A stretch of DNA of 64,000 nt from an uncultured SAR116 cluster alpha proteobacterium (GTDB lineage Bacteria; Pseudomonadota; Alphaproteobacteria; Puniceispirillales; Marisalimonadaceae), in assembly GCA_902528415.1 (NCBI GenBank), contig CABZSR010000001.1:1-64000 (forward strand). Reading direction: 5' to 3'. Position 1 is the stretch's first letter. The number at the start of each line of letters is the position of its first letter. Below the pieces are notes generated by a model, which worked only from the letters and a program-made list of their open reading frames with translations, ran no database searches and was not told the DNA's origin. The position numbers and the translations under genes are program-made. Shown here one piece after another: positions 1-7,703 of this stretch.

Positions 1-62
1 TTTGTAAAACATCCTGAGATTCTGACATTATAACAAGTGAGGTGTGGCTAATTATTAGATGG

Positions 63-115
63 ATTATTGGTAGCGGAGGAGGGACTTGAACCCCCGACAC
101 CCGGATTATGATTCC
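63..115 (-). repeat. tRNA-Met 3'-fragment, attachment-site copy 1 (outer left end of island)
   Basis: 53 bp identical to 27483-27535, the 3' part of the intact tRNA-Met gene, read on the minus strand from the anticodon loop through CCA. No 5' half of a tRNA follows, so it is not a functional tRNA. It is the displaced 3' end expected after an element inserted into the tRNA gene. The bases left of it (1-62) are probably the original chromosome. They contain no gene I can identify. Confidence 0.85.
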
Positions 116-137
116 CTTTTCCTAAATTTATTTTACA

Positions 138-205
138 AATAAAATCAATAGTTTATGCGATTAATTTTTAAAGTGTATAACTCTTGTGTATAACTTTTTG
201 TGTTT
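138..205. repeat. Putative integrase arm sites at left end of remnant element
   Basis: Positions 138-160 hold AATAAAATCAATAGTTTAT and 172-198 hold two GTGTATAACT units. The same two motifs follow attachment copy 2 (1699-1718 and 1732-1757). At the integrase end GTGTATAACT recurs (27406-27426), and the first motif recurs inverted (27461-27478). Repeats near a phage-type attachment site suggest integrase arm-binding sites. Binding itself is inferred. The 116-355 gap otherwise shows only AT-rich DNA and the promoter region of the next gene. Confidence 0.5.
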
Positions 206-355
206 AAATTATTTCTTTTAAAAACTATCATTTTTATATATTATTTTTTGATTTTCAAAATATATTGTTTTTTGATACTTTAATATTTGTTAACTTGTTA
301 AGATAACTTAATATAGATAAAATATAAATCCTGTTAATAACTATGGAGAGATTTT

Positions 356-1576
356 GTGTATATGAATTTTAATAGAAAATCTCAATTTGAGCATCGTTTA
401 GTAAAATATTTTTTTATTATCTTCATAACATTTATTTTTTCAAATGTTGCTTATGCAAAAAAGAATAAACGTACGTGGGATTATCCTCTTAATTGGTATA
501 AAAAATTTGAAGTAGAAGGTTCTAAGGATTTTGTCAATTTTGAGTTAAATTTAAGAAAAGATGAAGATATAATTAGAGAAATTAAAAACAACCAAGAGAC
601 AGGTGTCATAGGATATCTATTATATGAAGATGAAAAAATAACAATAGATGTATCAGATATGCCTACACATGCGAGAAAAGGAGGTGCAAAGATTATAAAT
701 GGTTTGTTACCTTCTCACTCAATAGGTAAAAGTTTAGTTTCATATGTTACAGGTCATGCTATATGCGAAGGTTATATTAAAAGTGTCCATGAAAAAATAA
801 CAGGTTGGAAAACCGTTCAAAATACTTTGTTTCAAGATCAAGTTTTAATTGATCTTTTAAACATGCAGGCAGGTGACGATAAATATGTAGGAGAAAGAAT
901 TAGACCGCGAGCAGACAGTAAACTTAAAAAAAATTATCCACAAATAAGTGTAAATACTATGCCTTTGCGTAATCTTTTGCAAATATATTTTCAAGGTTCA
1001 AAAAAACATATCCCATCTTTTAACGCGAAGAAACCAAAATACAACTATAGTGCATTAACAACGAACGTTATTATGAATTATGTTATCTATAAAACTGGAA
1101 AGGATTGGAAAAAACTCCTTCACAAAGTTTTTAATCAACATATAAAAGTTAAAGAAAATGTTCGCTTCCTTCAAACAGACAATCAAATGAACTCGGGAAG
1201 TTTACTTACTGAAACTGGACGATACTCTTTTTATGCAACAAGATATGATTATTTAAGAATTGCTAAAGCAATGTTAGACGATTGGCATAACAATACTTGT
1301 GCTGGCAAATATTTAAAAATGTTATACAAACAAAGAATAAAAAAAGATAAAAACACTATAGATCCTCCAACCGATCTTGCATTAGTTACTAATTCTTACG
1401 GAGGGCAGTTTCATTTTGATATTTTTGGTCTTCAAAAAAGAAAAATCATTGGTATGAGTGGTTTTGCAGGTCAACAAATATTAATTGATATAGATAAAAA
1501 AAGAATCATAGTTGTGAATTCTTTTTATAGAAACTACAACTGGAAAAAAATTGTTTACGACAAAATTAAACATTGA
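356..1576 (+). CDS. Secreted serine hydrolase, beta-lactamase / class C PBP-like family
   Basis: 406 aa. The start is GTG 356 (GGAGAG five bases upstream) or ATG 362. A signal peptide covers about residues 14-34, ending VAYA, so the protein is probably exported to the periplasm. The SxxK nucleophile motif is SIGK at 122-125. The second motif looks like YSA at 231-233 instead of YxN, and a C-terminal GFAGQ (369-373) sits where class C-type hydrolases carry the HxG/KTG strand. By family it could cleave a peptide, ester or amide; the substrate is unknown. It is the only gene between attachment copies 1 and 2, so it is cargo of a decayed element. I do not call it a resistance gene. Confidence 0.72.
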   Translation: MYMNFNRKSQFEHRLVKYFFIIFITFIFSNVAYAKKNKRTWDYPLNWYKKFEVEGSKDFVNFELNLRKDEDIIREIKNNQETGVIGYLLYEDEKITIDVSDMPTHARKGGAKIINGLLPSHSIGKSLVSYVTGHAICEGYIKSVHEKITGWKTVQNTLFQDQVLIDLLNMQAGDDKYVGERIRPRADSKLKKNYPQISVNTMPLRNLLQIYFQGSKKHIPSFNAKKPKYNYSALTTNVIMNYVIYKTGKDWKKLLHKVFNQHIKVKENVRFLQTDNQMNSGSLLTETGRYSFYATRYDYLRIAKAMLDDWHNNTCAGKYLKMLYKQRIKKDKNTIDPPTDLALVTNSYGGQFHFDIFGLQKRKIIGMSGFAGQQILIDIDKKRIIVVNSFYRNYNWKKIVYDKIKH

Positions 1577-1624
1577 AGGTATAATTTTAAAGAAATTTAA
1601 TCTTAAACAATTGTAATACTCTGG

Positions 1625-1677
1625 ATTATTGGTAGCGGAGGAGGGACTTGAACCCCCGACACCCGGATTATGATTCC
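1625..1677 (-). repeat. tRNA-Met 3'-fragment, attachment-site copy 2 (internal junction)
   Basis: 53 bp identical to copies at 63-115 and 27483-27535. Its right flank (to about 1780) resembles the right flank of copy 1 over about 100 bp, so the two elements have related ends. Its left flank is unlike either. This is the expected junction of two tandem integrations into the same tRNA site, or of repeated integration by related integrases. Confidence 0.85.
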
Positions 1678-1769
1678 CTTTTCTAAATCTAATTTATTAA
1701 TAAAATCAACAGTTTATAGTACAAATATCTAAAGTGTATAACTCTTGTGTATAACTTTTTGTGCCTAAA

Positions 1770-1952
1770 TTATTTCTTGTTACTCTTCCAAGTGCCACCA
1801 TATTGGTAAGTATTTTCAAATAAACTTTTAATTTGTTTTAGACACTCGTTACAAAGAAATACCCAATCTTGCATTTCATCGTATCTACAGCGATATAAGA
1901 CATCTTTCTGATCAAAACATTTAGAACACTCTTTTGTTCTTACTCTAGGCAT
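1770..1952 (-). CDS. Small CxxC-type zinc-ribbon-like protein
   Basis: 60 aa. Two CxxC pairs (CSKC at 9-12 and CNEC at 34-37), 21 residues apart, could bind one zinc ion. The N-terminus is basic. It starts 22 nt after the stop of the OGFr-domain gene on the same strand, so the two probably form one transcript. The metal binding and any nucleic-acid or protein binding are inferences. The function is unknown. The part nearest attachment copy 2 overlaps the element's end arm. Confidence 0.6.
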   Translation of the reverse strand: MPRVRTKECSKCFDQKDVLYRCRYDEMQDWVFLCNECLKQIKSLFENTYQYGGTWKSNKK

Positions 1953-1974
1953 GGGATATTAAAATCTTTTGTAG

Positions 1975-2415
1975 TTATACTCTTGACCAAAAATGCAAAG
2001 TTGTTTCATTTATTCTCTCTTTTCCAATCATTGATTTGATCTGTTCATAAAACAAATCTGCTTCATTGTCTGAAATCAAAAGTCTCAGACATTCAATCAC
2101 ACGTGTAATTCTTAATTGGTTATGATCAGAATAACTTTTCCATTGATTATTTCTTTTTAGGAACTCCAAGAACCAATCTTTAGATTTTAATATATTATTT
2201 TGGATAATTTTATCTTCTTTAATTAGAATAATATCCTCATAAGTTTTTAAAAAAATGTTGTTAAAAACTGCCTGACTTGGTTTATCCAGTGGAAATATCA
2301 GTTGGATAAAATCGTGATTATATTCAATTTCGTCATCATTATAATGCCATATGTCTGAGAGTTTTCTTCCTTTAAAGTCAGGTGATGTGCCTCTTAGAAA
2401 ATTTAATAAGTCCAT
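1975..2415 (-). CDS. OGFr-domain (opioid growth factor receptor conserved region) protein
   Basis: 146 aa, no signal peptide or membrane segment. The stretch EYNHDFIQLIFPLDKPS (31-47), preceded by an LSDIW...DD segment, matches the hallmark of the OGFr conserved region: an acidic lead-in, HDFIQ and FPL. The downstream helices containing RITRVIECLRLL also fit. The domain is best known from animal receptors but occurs sporadically in bacteria, where its role is not established. Upstream partner of the CxxC miniprotein at 1770-1952. There is no strong ribosome-binding site; the ATG fits the domain boundary. Confidence 0.72.
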   Translation of the reverse strand: MDLLNFLRGTSPDFKGRKLSDIWHYNDDEIEYNHDFIQLIFPLDKPSQAVFNNIFLKTYEDIILIKEDKIIQNNILKSKDWFLEFLKRNNQWKSYSDHNQLRITRVIECLRLLISDNEADLFYEQIKSMIGKERINETTLHFWSRV

Positions 2416-2632
2416 TCGACAAACCTATAACATAAAAAAAATTTTTAATTCTATTATTTTATAACCTATAAAATCCTATAAAATTGTTCCAAGCATAGTT
2501 CCATTTCCTACATAAATCATATATTTTCATAACCCATCAGTATACTCTCTAGAAGGAACATATTAAAATGATAATGTTGAGTGGAAAATTTTATTTTTTC
2601 AATTTTTAAATCTAACTTTCCAAGGTTAAAGT

Positions 2633-3118
2633 TTATTTTATATTAAATTTTTTTTTAACAATAATCTCACAATCAGCATTTGCGTATTCAGCATTCCAAT
2701 CTAACGGGACTCCACTTGATCCTATTTTGATATCAAAAGATTCTTTTAAATGACCATTTTCTAAGTTCAATTTTATAAATGATTTAAAATTATATTGTTT
2801 TTTTTCTGCAATTAAATATTTGTCAGTAATTTTTACTTTTTTATAAATACCATCTCCATCTAACCATTGTTTTCGCTCCACAGAACTTGAAGAAATTCTT
2901 TTAGCATGAGAAATATGTTCAAAATATTTGTTTTTAATATTTACATCTATAATCCAAGGATTGTGACCTACAAATCTTCTTATATAGTCATTGGATTCTC
3001 TTTTAGAAAAATCGCAACTCAATCTATAATCTTGAGCAAATGCGTTAAAAGATAGAGTTATTGTAAGTATTGTGAATAAAAATATAAGTTTATTAAAAAA
3101 ATTTTTATATTTTGTCAT
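2633..3118 (-). CDS. Secreted protein of unknown function
   Basis: 161 aa with a clear signal peptide (hydrophobic residues 11-27, cleavage probably after NAFA). The mature part has two cysteines (CDF near residue 35 and DCEI near residue 151) that could form a disulfide, and is rich in lysine and beta-prone segments. I recognise no family. It is a monocistronic-looking gene on the minus strand between the OGFr cluster and a membrane-protein pair. The last few residues are a lysine-rich tail. Confidence 0.6.
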   Translation of the reverse strand: MTKYKNFFNKLIFLFTILTITLSFNAFAQDYRLSCDFSKRESNDYIRRFVGHNPWIIDVNIKNKYFEHISHAKRISSSSVERKQWLDGDGIYKKVKITDKYLIAEKKQYNFKSFIKLNLENGHLKESFDIKIGSSGVPLDWNAEYANADCEIIVKKKFNIK

Positions 3119-3297
3119 ATTTTAGATATTTTATAAAAAATTAAACAATACATAAATGTTAACAATTTTTTAATAACACCAAAATTATTATTTTTTATGT
3201 AAACAATATAACAATATCTACAACAAACTGAAATATTTCCCAAAAATTAAAATCTTTCATTATTTCTATCCATTTTTAAAACACTTTCTAATTATCT

Positions 3298-3393
3298 CTA
3301 ATATGGGTTCATTAGTTTAATTAGACCCTCAAATCGACCATACATTAATCCAATACAAACTAATACAAATAGAATAATAAACCACTTATTCAT
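3298..3393 (-). CDS. 31-aa single-pass membrane miniprotein (tentative)
   Basis: Short reading frame, ATG 3393 to TAG. It encodes a peptide whose residues 4-18 (WFIILFVLVCIGLMY) would span a membrane, followed by a short charged tail. It lies 22 nt downstream of the stop of the 320-aa membrane protein on the same strand, which suggests co-transcription. The Shine-Dalgarno is weak (GAAAG). Small membrane peptides next to multi-pass proteins are often accessory subunits or toxins; neither is shown here. It could be chance. Confidence 0.35.
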   Translation of the reverse strand: MNKWFIILFVLVCIGLMYGRFEGLIKLMNPY

Positions 3394-3415
3394 AAGATTA
3401 TTTAGACTTTCTAGT

Positions 3416-4378
3416 TCAATAGTTTGTTTCTCTTCGCACATAAATATGTATTATTAACATTGCTAAAATGAAACCACACATTGAAAGGAGTAATTGTGCT
3501 CCATGAAAATTTTTTACAACTGATACTTCATTTCCAAGTTTTGAAAAATACAATAAACCGTCAATGAACCATATATAAGGTATTAATTTTCTCATATTAT
3601 TTGTATCAAAAAGATAACACATTAAAACAAAAGAAGAGACCATGCTTACTATTACTATTATAGGCATTAAAAATGAAAAAGTGGTTAAAACTGGATAAAA
3701 TATCCGAGTGTTCATACCATTACTAACTAAAAAAAATGAAATAAAAGACGATGTCACCCCACCAACAATGTTAAATGCAAAAAACGCGAGTAAATATTGA
3801 TAGAATGGTTTTTTCTCATTATTGGGAGTTTCGTTATTGTTTTTAATATTTCCATTACTTCTATAATTTGAATTTTCATTAATTATTTCAGTAGTTTTTT
3901 TAGAAGCATTCTGAAACATGCTTTCATTGATAGATTGTTTTATTTTATCTATATCAATCTTTTTTTCATTATTGCTTGTATTTTTTTTATTAAAATCCGA
4001 AATAATTTTTGCAAATTTAACTTTTTCAAATTCTAAAAAAAATAAAGAATAACTATCTTGAATTTCTTTATTTTGTTTATTTGAGTCTTTAATATTTTTT
4101 TCAAATGTTAATAATAAAGATTGAGATATTTCTTCTTGTAAATCTCTAATTTCATAAGTTAAAGAATTATTATCTATAACCCTGTCACCTACAAAAGATG
4201 TTAATTTGGCATAAGTAATTCTAAATAATTCATTAATAAAATCATGTATGACTTGTTTTTTATCATTAATATTACTTTGCTGTAAAATGAAAGAATTAAA
4301 TTCATCAACGTTAAATTGATTAACTATATCTTTTGATAATCTCATTTTTTCAATTTTTGTTAAAATATTTTTATTCAT
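3416..4378 (-). CDS. Helix-rich cytoplasmic domain fused to a four-helix membrane anchor, unknown function
   Basis: 320 aa from ATG 4378 (an in-frame TTG lies two codons upstream). Residues 1-180 are polar and helical with many Asn/Lys and look coiled-coil-like. The C-terminal 130 residues form about four hydrophobic segments. The layout, a soluble sensor-like half and a membrane half, resembles many uncharacterised island proteins, including membrane-acting defence effectors, but I see no diagnostic motif. It lies upstream of the 31-aa membrane miniprotein. Confidence 0.6.
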   Translation of the reverse strand: MNKNILTKIEKMRLSKDIVNQFNVDEFNSFILQQSNINDKKQVIHDFINELFRITYAKLTSFVGDRVIDNNSLTYEIRDLQEEISQSLLLTFEKNIKDSNKQNKEIQDSYSLFFLEFEKVKFAKIISDFNKKNTSNNEKKIDIDKIKQSINESMFQNASKKTTEIINENSNYRSNGNIKNNNETPNNEKKPFYQYLLAFFAFNIVGGVTSSFISFFLVSNGMNTRIFYPVLTTFSFLMPIIVIVSMVSSFVLMCYLFDTNNMRKLIPYIWFIDGLLYFSKLGNEVSVVKNFHGAQLLLSMCGFILAMLIIHIYVRRETNY

Positions 4379-4460
4379 AGGCAAAATAGAACATACAAAT
4401 TTCTTTGTGGTAAATAGTAATTATTACAAAATACAATACCAATGAAAATATGATAATTTT

Positions 4461-4574
4461 TTATTTTCTATTCTTGTTATTACTTCCCATACCAAACATT
4501 TCTTCAAGAAAAGAATCCCACTTATAAATAATTTTAGAAATTATTTTGTAGATTGATTTAAAATTTTTAAACAT
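4461..4574 (-). CDS. 37-aa amphipathic miniprotein
   Basis: ATG 4574 preceded by GGAGAAAATT, one of the best ribosome-binding sites in the island, followed by 37 codons and TAA. The peptide has a cationic amphipathic N-terminal helix (FKNFKSIYKIISKIIYKW), an acidic EE turn and a basic tail. It is divergent from the gene at 4728, with the repeated element at 4619-4685 between them. The composition would fit a membrane-active peptide, but that is only a resemblance. Confidence 0.45.
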   Translation of the reverse strand: MFKNFKSIYKIISKIIYKWDSFLEEMFGMGSNNKNRK

Positions 4575-4618
4575 AATTTTCTCCTATAAATTATTACTTT
4601 TAATGTATATCAAAACTT

Positions 4619-4685
4619 GTTCAAATTAAATCCTATCAGTTTTAAGGGAGGTGTTTTTGAATTGATACTTATTGCATTTATAGAT
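4619..4685 (+). promoter_or_regulatory. Repeated upstream element, copy A
   Basis: About 67 bp. The last 36 bp (4650-4685) are identical to 8372-8407, and the first part (GTTCAAATTA...ATCAGTTTT) is similar. A diverged minus-strand relative is at 20609-20658. The core reads TTGAATTGATACTTATTGCA followed by TTTATAGAT. It could hold a sigma70-like promoter (TTGAAT, 16 bp, TATAGA). It lies 43 nt upstream of the gene at 4728 and between divergent genes, which suggests a shared regulatory region. Confidence 0.55.
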
Positions 4686-4727
4686 AATTGTGAGTGACTA
4701 GAAATTATGGGTATAGGTATTTAAAGT

Positions 4728-5075
4728 ATGCAAAATAATTTTCGAATGAAAATTAAAGAAAATATTATCCAAGAATTAAACCAAGATTTGTATCGTCATC
4801 TAAATATGGACTTATATGATGCAGACCATTTCTTTGGGTATTACAACGGATATATCTATAAATTAATTGATAGAGTTTACAAAAAACATGGTGCCAAGGG
4901 TCTAAGAATAGAGATTAAATACATAATCGAGTATTTGATATTTTTGTTTAATAAACTAAAATATAATTCAAAATTTGATGACTATATTTTAGTAATTTTT
5001 TATTTCCGTTTATATTATAAACACTATTCCTATCGAAATAGATTTTATGAAAATCAATTAAGTTTTAATTTTTAA
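4728..5075 (+). CDS. Unknown protein, Tyr-rich
   Basis: 115 aa, soluble, with an unusually high content of Tyr, Phe, Lys and Ile. The C-terminal half is dense in aromatic residues (for example YYKHYSYRNRFYENQ). No recognisable domain. It starts 43 nt after repeated element A, so it is probably under that element's control. It is followed by about 350 bp without a larger gene. Its aromatic-basic composition resembles the 109-aa protein at 7984-8313, which neighbours element copy B, but I could not show homology. Confidence 0.5.
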   Translation: MQNNFRMKIKENIIQELNQDLYRHLNMDLYDADHFFGYYNGYIYKLIDRVYKKHGAKGLRIEIKYIIEYLIFLFNKLKYNSKFDDYILVIFYFRLYYKHYSYRNRFYENQLSFNF

Positions 5076-5427
5076 ACAAATTAACTTCTTGACTTATTAA
5101 TTACAAGAGACTATTCAAACATTCCAATTTTAACAATCTTAAGAGCATCTGAACAATGATAGATATTTTATTTAATTATTATGGTTTTTTTACGAACTAA
5201 CAAAGTCGTTTTAAAAACTTTTATTGAGTATATGAATTAATCAAACTTTTTTCAAAAAAGTTGTTCAAATTAAGAAGTTATAAATTCCAATGTTAATAAT
5301 ATAATATGTACCTCGCATTATCGCGATATTAACCTAACTCGAACTGTGTCTTAGTCGTCTTTGGTTATTCTTTTACTTAAATTTTAAAATTATTTTCATC
5401 AAACTTAAATGATGACTGTGAGGTATT
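5076..5427. other. Gene-free stretch
   Basis: 352 bp of AT-rich DNA between the 115-aa gene and the 51-aa basic miniprotein. The only structure I see is the perfect 10-bp palindrome TATCGCGATA at 5319-5328. It is GC-rich for this DNA, and a 12-bp version fails. It may be an operator or a restriction or methylation site. No tRNA, riboswitch or credible coding frame was found. Confidence 0.5.
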
Positions 5428-5583
5428 ATGAAATTAATACATAAAAAGAAACTTGCCCAAAATAGGCATAAAAGAAAATTTAACCCAAAGAAATTACATC
5501 TTAGTATTGGTTATCCTCAACCTAAAAAAAATACTAAGAAATCTAAAATATATCATGTAAGGAAAGTTAAATTTAAAACATAA
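5428..5583 (+). CDS. 51-aa highly basic miniprotein
   Basis: ATG 5428 with GAGGT just upstream, 51 codons and TAA, followed 13 nt later by a hairpin terminator. About 20 of 51 residues are Lys or Arg, in clusters such as HKKK and KKNTKKSK, and there are almost no acidic residues. That suggests nucleic-acid binding, as in ribosomal-protein-like or phage-like basic peptides. No family was recognised. The tight terminator supports a real short transcript. Confidence 0.5.
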   Translation: MKLIHKKKLAQNRHKRKFNPKKLHLSIGYPQPKKNTKKSKIYHVRKVKFKT

Positions 5584-5596
5584 ATATGTTTACAGG

Positions 5597-5617
5597 TTGA
5601 GGTTTTATTAACCTCAA
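5597..5617 (+). terminator. Hairpin terminator after the 51-aa gene
   Basis: Eight-base perfect stem TTGAGGTT / AACCTCAA with loop TTATT, followed by a T-rich run (TCTTCTATTTT). Placed 13 nt after the stop at 5583. Weaker U-tract than a classical rho-independent terminator. Confidence 0.55.
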
Positions 5618-5688
5618 TCTTCTATTTTCAAGACACAAGAAATGAACATTAAACTTAACTAAACATAATTAAAATATAGAATGCGATA

Positions 5689-6513
5689 ATGGAATATAAA
5701 AAAATATATACCCCAGTTGAGGTTGAGTTAAAAAACAATTTAATGTTTTTAAAATCGTTCAACAAACCTTTTAATGGAACTGTTGAGTATCCTATAGATA
5801 AAACCTCGACAGTTAAGGTTCCTTATAAAGATGGAATACAACATGGAAAAAAATATGAAATTTTTAAAAATAATTTTAACATCCATCATTGGGATAATGG
5901 ACAATTAATTTTATCTGAATTCTATATTGAAAATATTTGTTACTTAAAAAAAAATTATAATGATAATGTTTTAATTGAGCAGCACTTCTCTTATGAAAGA
6001 CCAGAACCACAATATAATTTACTCATAACAGAAGAAAAATATGTTCTTGATAAAAAGAACATTTATAAAAAAGAAGGTTTTTGGCAAGAACAATACAGTC
6101 CTACATCATCATATTTCACTCGAGGTGAATATCATAAGGGTAAGAGAGTTGGTTTATGGATATGGTACAAAAATAGAGGGAAGACGAAAAAGAAATATTC
6201 TAGTTCAGATTTTTTAAAACTTGATTCAGGTTCTCTAGAGTTAAAGTTTTATAAAAAAAATGAAACTTTTTGCATGAGTTATTCAAATTACAAATATGGT
6301 ATTAGTAAAAACATTATCGTAGGAATTAAGTTAAATGGTAAACCAAGTGGATGGTGGTATTGGTTTTCTCTAAAAAAACTTTCGTATTTTTTTGAAGATA
6401 AAAAATATTATGGAAATATCTTAGAAAAACTTTGGCAATTTTGGGATTTGAAATCAAAAAAAGAAATTCCAAAAAAAATTTCAGACTTTATTAATAAAAA
6501 AGTATATTATTAA
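5689..6513 (+). CDS. Toxin-immunity-like / MORN-2 (YwqK-type) repeat protein, unknown role
   Basis: 274 aa, no signal peptide. Several segments follow the YwqK / MORN-2 pattern, in which a strand ending in DG is followed by HGK and an aromatic residue: YKDGIQHGKKYEIF near residues 45-58, GEYHKGKRVGLWIWY near 145-160, and KLNGKPSGWWYWF near 215-227. Such repeats form beta-hairpin ladders. Some family members are immunity or antitoxin-like proteins, but nothing here fixes the job. Two other proteins of the island (19757-20548 and 24850-25512) carry related repeats. Followed 23 nt later by a secreted protein. Confidence 0.5.
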   Translation: MEYKKIYTPVEVELKNNLMFLKSFNKPFNGTVEYPIDKTSTVKVPYKDGIQHGKKYEIFKNNFNIHHWDNGQLILSEFYIENICYLKKNYNDNVLIEQHFSYERPEPQYNLLITEEKYVLDKKNIYKKEGFWQEQYSPTSSYFTRGEYHKGKRVGLWIWYKNRGKTKKKYSSSDFLKLDSGSLELKFYKKNETFCMSYSNYKYGISKNIIVGIKLNGKPSGWWYWFSLKKLSYFFEDKKYYGNILEKLWQFWDLKSKKEIPKKISDFINKKVYY

Positions 6514-6536
6514 AAAAATTAATTATGTTTTAATTT

Positions 6537-6917
6537 ATGAAAAAATTACTAAAAATATTTATAATACTTTGTTTATTTATTTTTCCGTCTATTTCAAATG
6601 CAGAATGGAAATTCACAAGCATTAATCAAAATGGTGTCAAAATGTATGTCGATTTTGAGAGGATTAGAAAAAAAGGTAATAATGTATATTTTTGGATATT
6701 ATTTGATTTTAAAAGTAGTTATGAAGGTTACTTGTCTGAAATAAATTACATGCAAGGTGATTGTGAAGAATTTAAATACAAAATCTTAACTGGTATATTC
6801 TACAGAGAACAAATGGGAAAAGGAATGTCAAAAACTGATACCATAGAAAATCCTCAATGGGGTTATCCAATTCCTAACTCATCTGCTGAAGAAACTCTAA
6901 AAAAGGTTTGTAAGTAA
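6537..6917 (+). CDS. Secreted surface-adhesin E-like small protein
   Basis: 126 aa with signal peptide (hydrophobic 4-20, cleavage after SNA at 20-22). The mature chain has W24, a tyrosine-aspartate strand (MYVDFERIRKKGNNVYFWIL) and a later GDCEEFKYKIL strand. This matches the arrangement of the adhesin E-type domain found in many short periplasmic proteins: a Trp start, (Y)xD strand, vW(I)L and a Cys in a dC..(y)k strand. The second cysteine lies near the C-terminus (VCK), allowing one disulfide. It is probably periplasmic; adhesion is not implied. Confidence 0.5.
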   Translation: MKKLLKIFIILCLFIFPSISNAEWKFTSINQNGVKMYVDFERIRKKGNNVYFWILFDFKSSYEGYLSEINYMQGDCEEFKYKILTGIFYREQMGKGMSKTDTIENPQWGYPIPNSSAEETLKKVCK

Positions 6918-6944
6918 TCAAAATAATTCTATTTACACCAAGTT

Positions 6945-6975
6945 TTGTCTTTTTAGTGTAAACCAAAAAAGACAA
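6945..6975. repeat. Perfect inverted repeat downstream of the adhesin-E-like gene
   Basis: Ten-base stem TTGTCTTTTT / AAAAAGACAA with an 11-base loop, 27 nt after the stop at 6917 and just before a stronger hairpin. It may be part of a tandem terminator. The TTTTGTC half also resembles half of the island's 30-bp operator, but the outer geometry differs. Confidence 0.4.
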
Positions 6976-6983
6976 CTAAAATA

Positions 6984-7009
6984 AAAAGAGAGTCCGAAGA
7001 CTCTCTTTT
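6984..7009. terminator. Strong bidirectional terminator
   Basis: Perfect 11-base stem AAAAGAGAGTC / GACTCTCTTTT with a CGAA tetraloop. Its A and T ends provide a U-tract on both strands. It separates the convergent genes ending at 6917 (plus) and 7062 (minus). Confidence 0.85.
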
Positions 7010-7061
7010 ATTTTAAGGAGGGAGAAAATTACTTTCATAATTTATGCAATTTTCGTGCCTT

Positions 7062-7670
7062 TTAGTTGTTTTTTAATGTATTAATTTTCTCTAAAATTAA
7101 ATTCAAATCTTTATATTTATTTTCGTTCCATATGCGTAATTTATTCATAGCAGACTGGTGAATCCTTCTAATACTTATATCTAATTTGGTTGACACTTCA
7201 CCCTTTTCTCTAGAAGCAATAAGATTTTCGTAAATAAATTCTCGTGCTGCCCAATACTCCTTTTCAGTTATATTATTAAATTTCTTTTTATCAGAATATT
7301 TATGTTCATTTTTTTTTATCCAATTTTCAAAATATTTTTGGAATAAAATTGACTCCTCAATTTTGCTTTTTTCTTGTTTAAGTTGCGAAATTTGAATCTC
7401 AATCTCTAATTTCTCCCGATTAATTTTGATTTCGTCAGATTCTTCTAATTTTTGTATAAAGTTTATTTCATCAATCCATCCAGACTCATTTAAGTTATTT
7501 TTAATGTCTTTAGGTAAATACCAATTAGAATTTTCTAATATTAAGTATGCAAGTTCCTTTAAATCTAACTTTCCCTCACCCATGAACTGACTAGTTCTAT
7601 GTTTTTTATAGTTACCGTCTGTTAATCTAGTAAAAGTTCCTATATTGGATATATTTATTACTTTACTCAT
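7062..7670 (-). CDS. Coiled-coil protein of unknown function
   Basis: 202 aa, soluble. Residues about 75-115 are a charged heptad-like helix (Glu/Lys/Ile rich), probably a coiled coil. The C-terminal 60 residues contain EYWAAREFIYENLIASREKG followed by a segment (VSTKLDISIRRIHQSAMNKL) that resembles a helix-turn-helix of the sigma-4 or LuxR type. A DNA-binding role is therefore possible but unproven. It starts 34 nt before the next gene's stop region at 7704, so the minus-strand genes 8313-7062 may be co-transcribed. Confidence 0.5.
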   Translation of the reverse strand: MSKVINISNIGTFTRLTDGNYKKHRTSQFMGEGKLDLKELAYLILENSNWYLPKDIKNNLNESGWIDEINFIQKLEESDEIKINREKLEIEIQISQLKQEKSKIEESILFQKYFENWIKKNEHKYSDKKKFNNITEKEYWAAREFIYENLIASREKGEVSTKLDISIRRIHQSAMNKLRIWNENKYKDLNLILEKINTLKNN

Positions 7671-7703
7671 TAGTCAGACTATTCTTAAACATAAGAAGTG
7701 ATT

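Noticed and set aside
1-62. Partial gene at left edge (either strand)
   Set aside because: Both a short C-terminal tail ending at 33 and a minus-strand start at 28 are possible; too little sequence to choose.
63-115. Second and third tRNA genes at 63 and 1625
   Set aside because: Only the 3' half is present; no 5' acceptor strand or D-arm follows, so they cannot fold as tRNAs.
356-1576. Antibiotic-resistance beta-lactamase
   Set aside because: The SxxK fold is shared with many esterases and peptidases, the YxN motif is altered and no close match to known resistance enzymes was evident.
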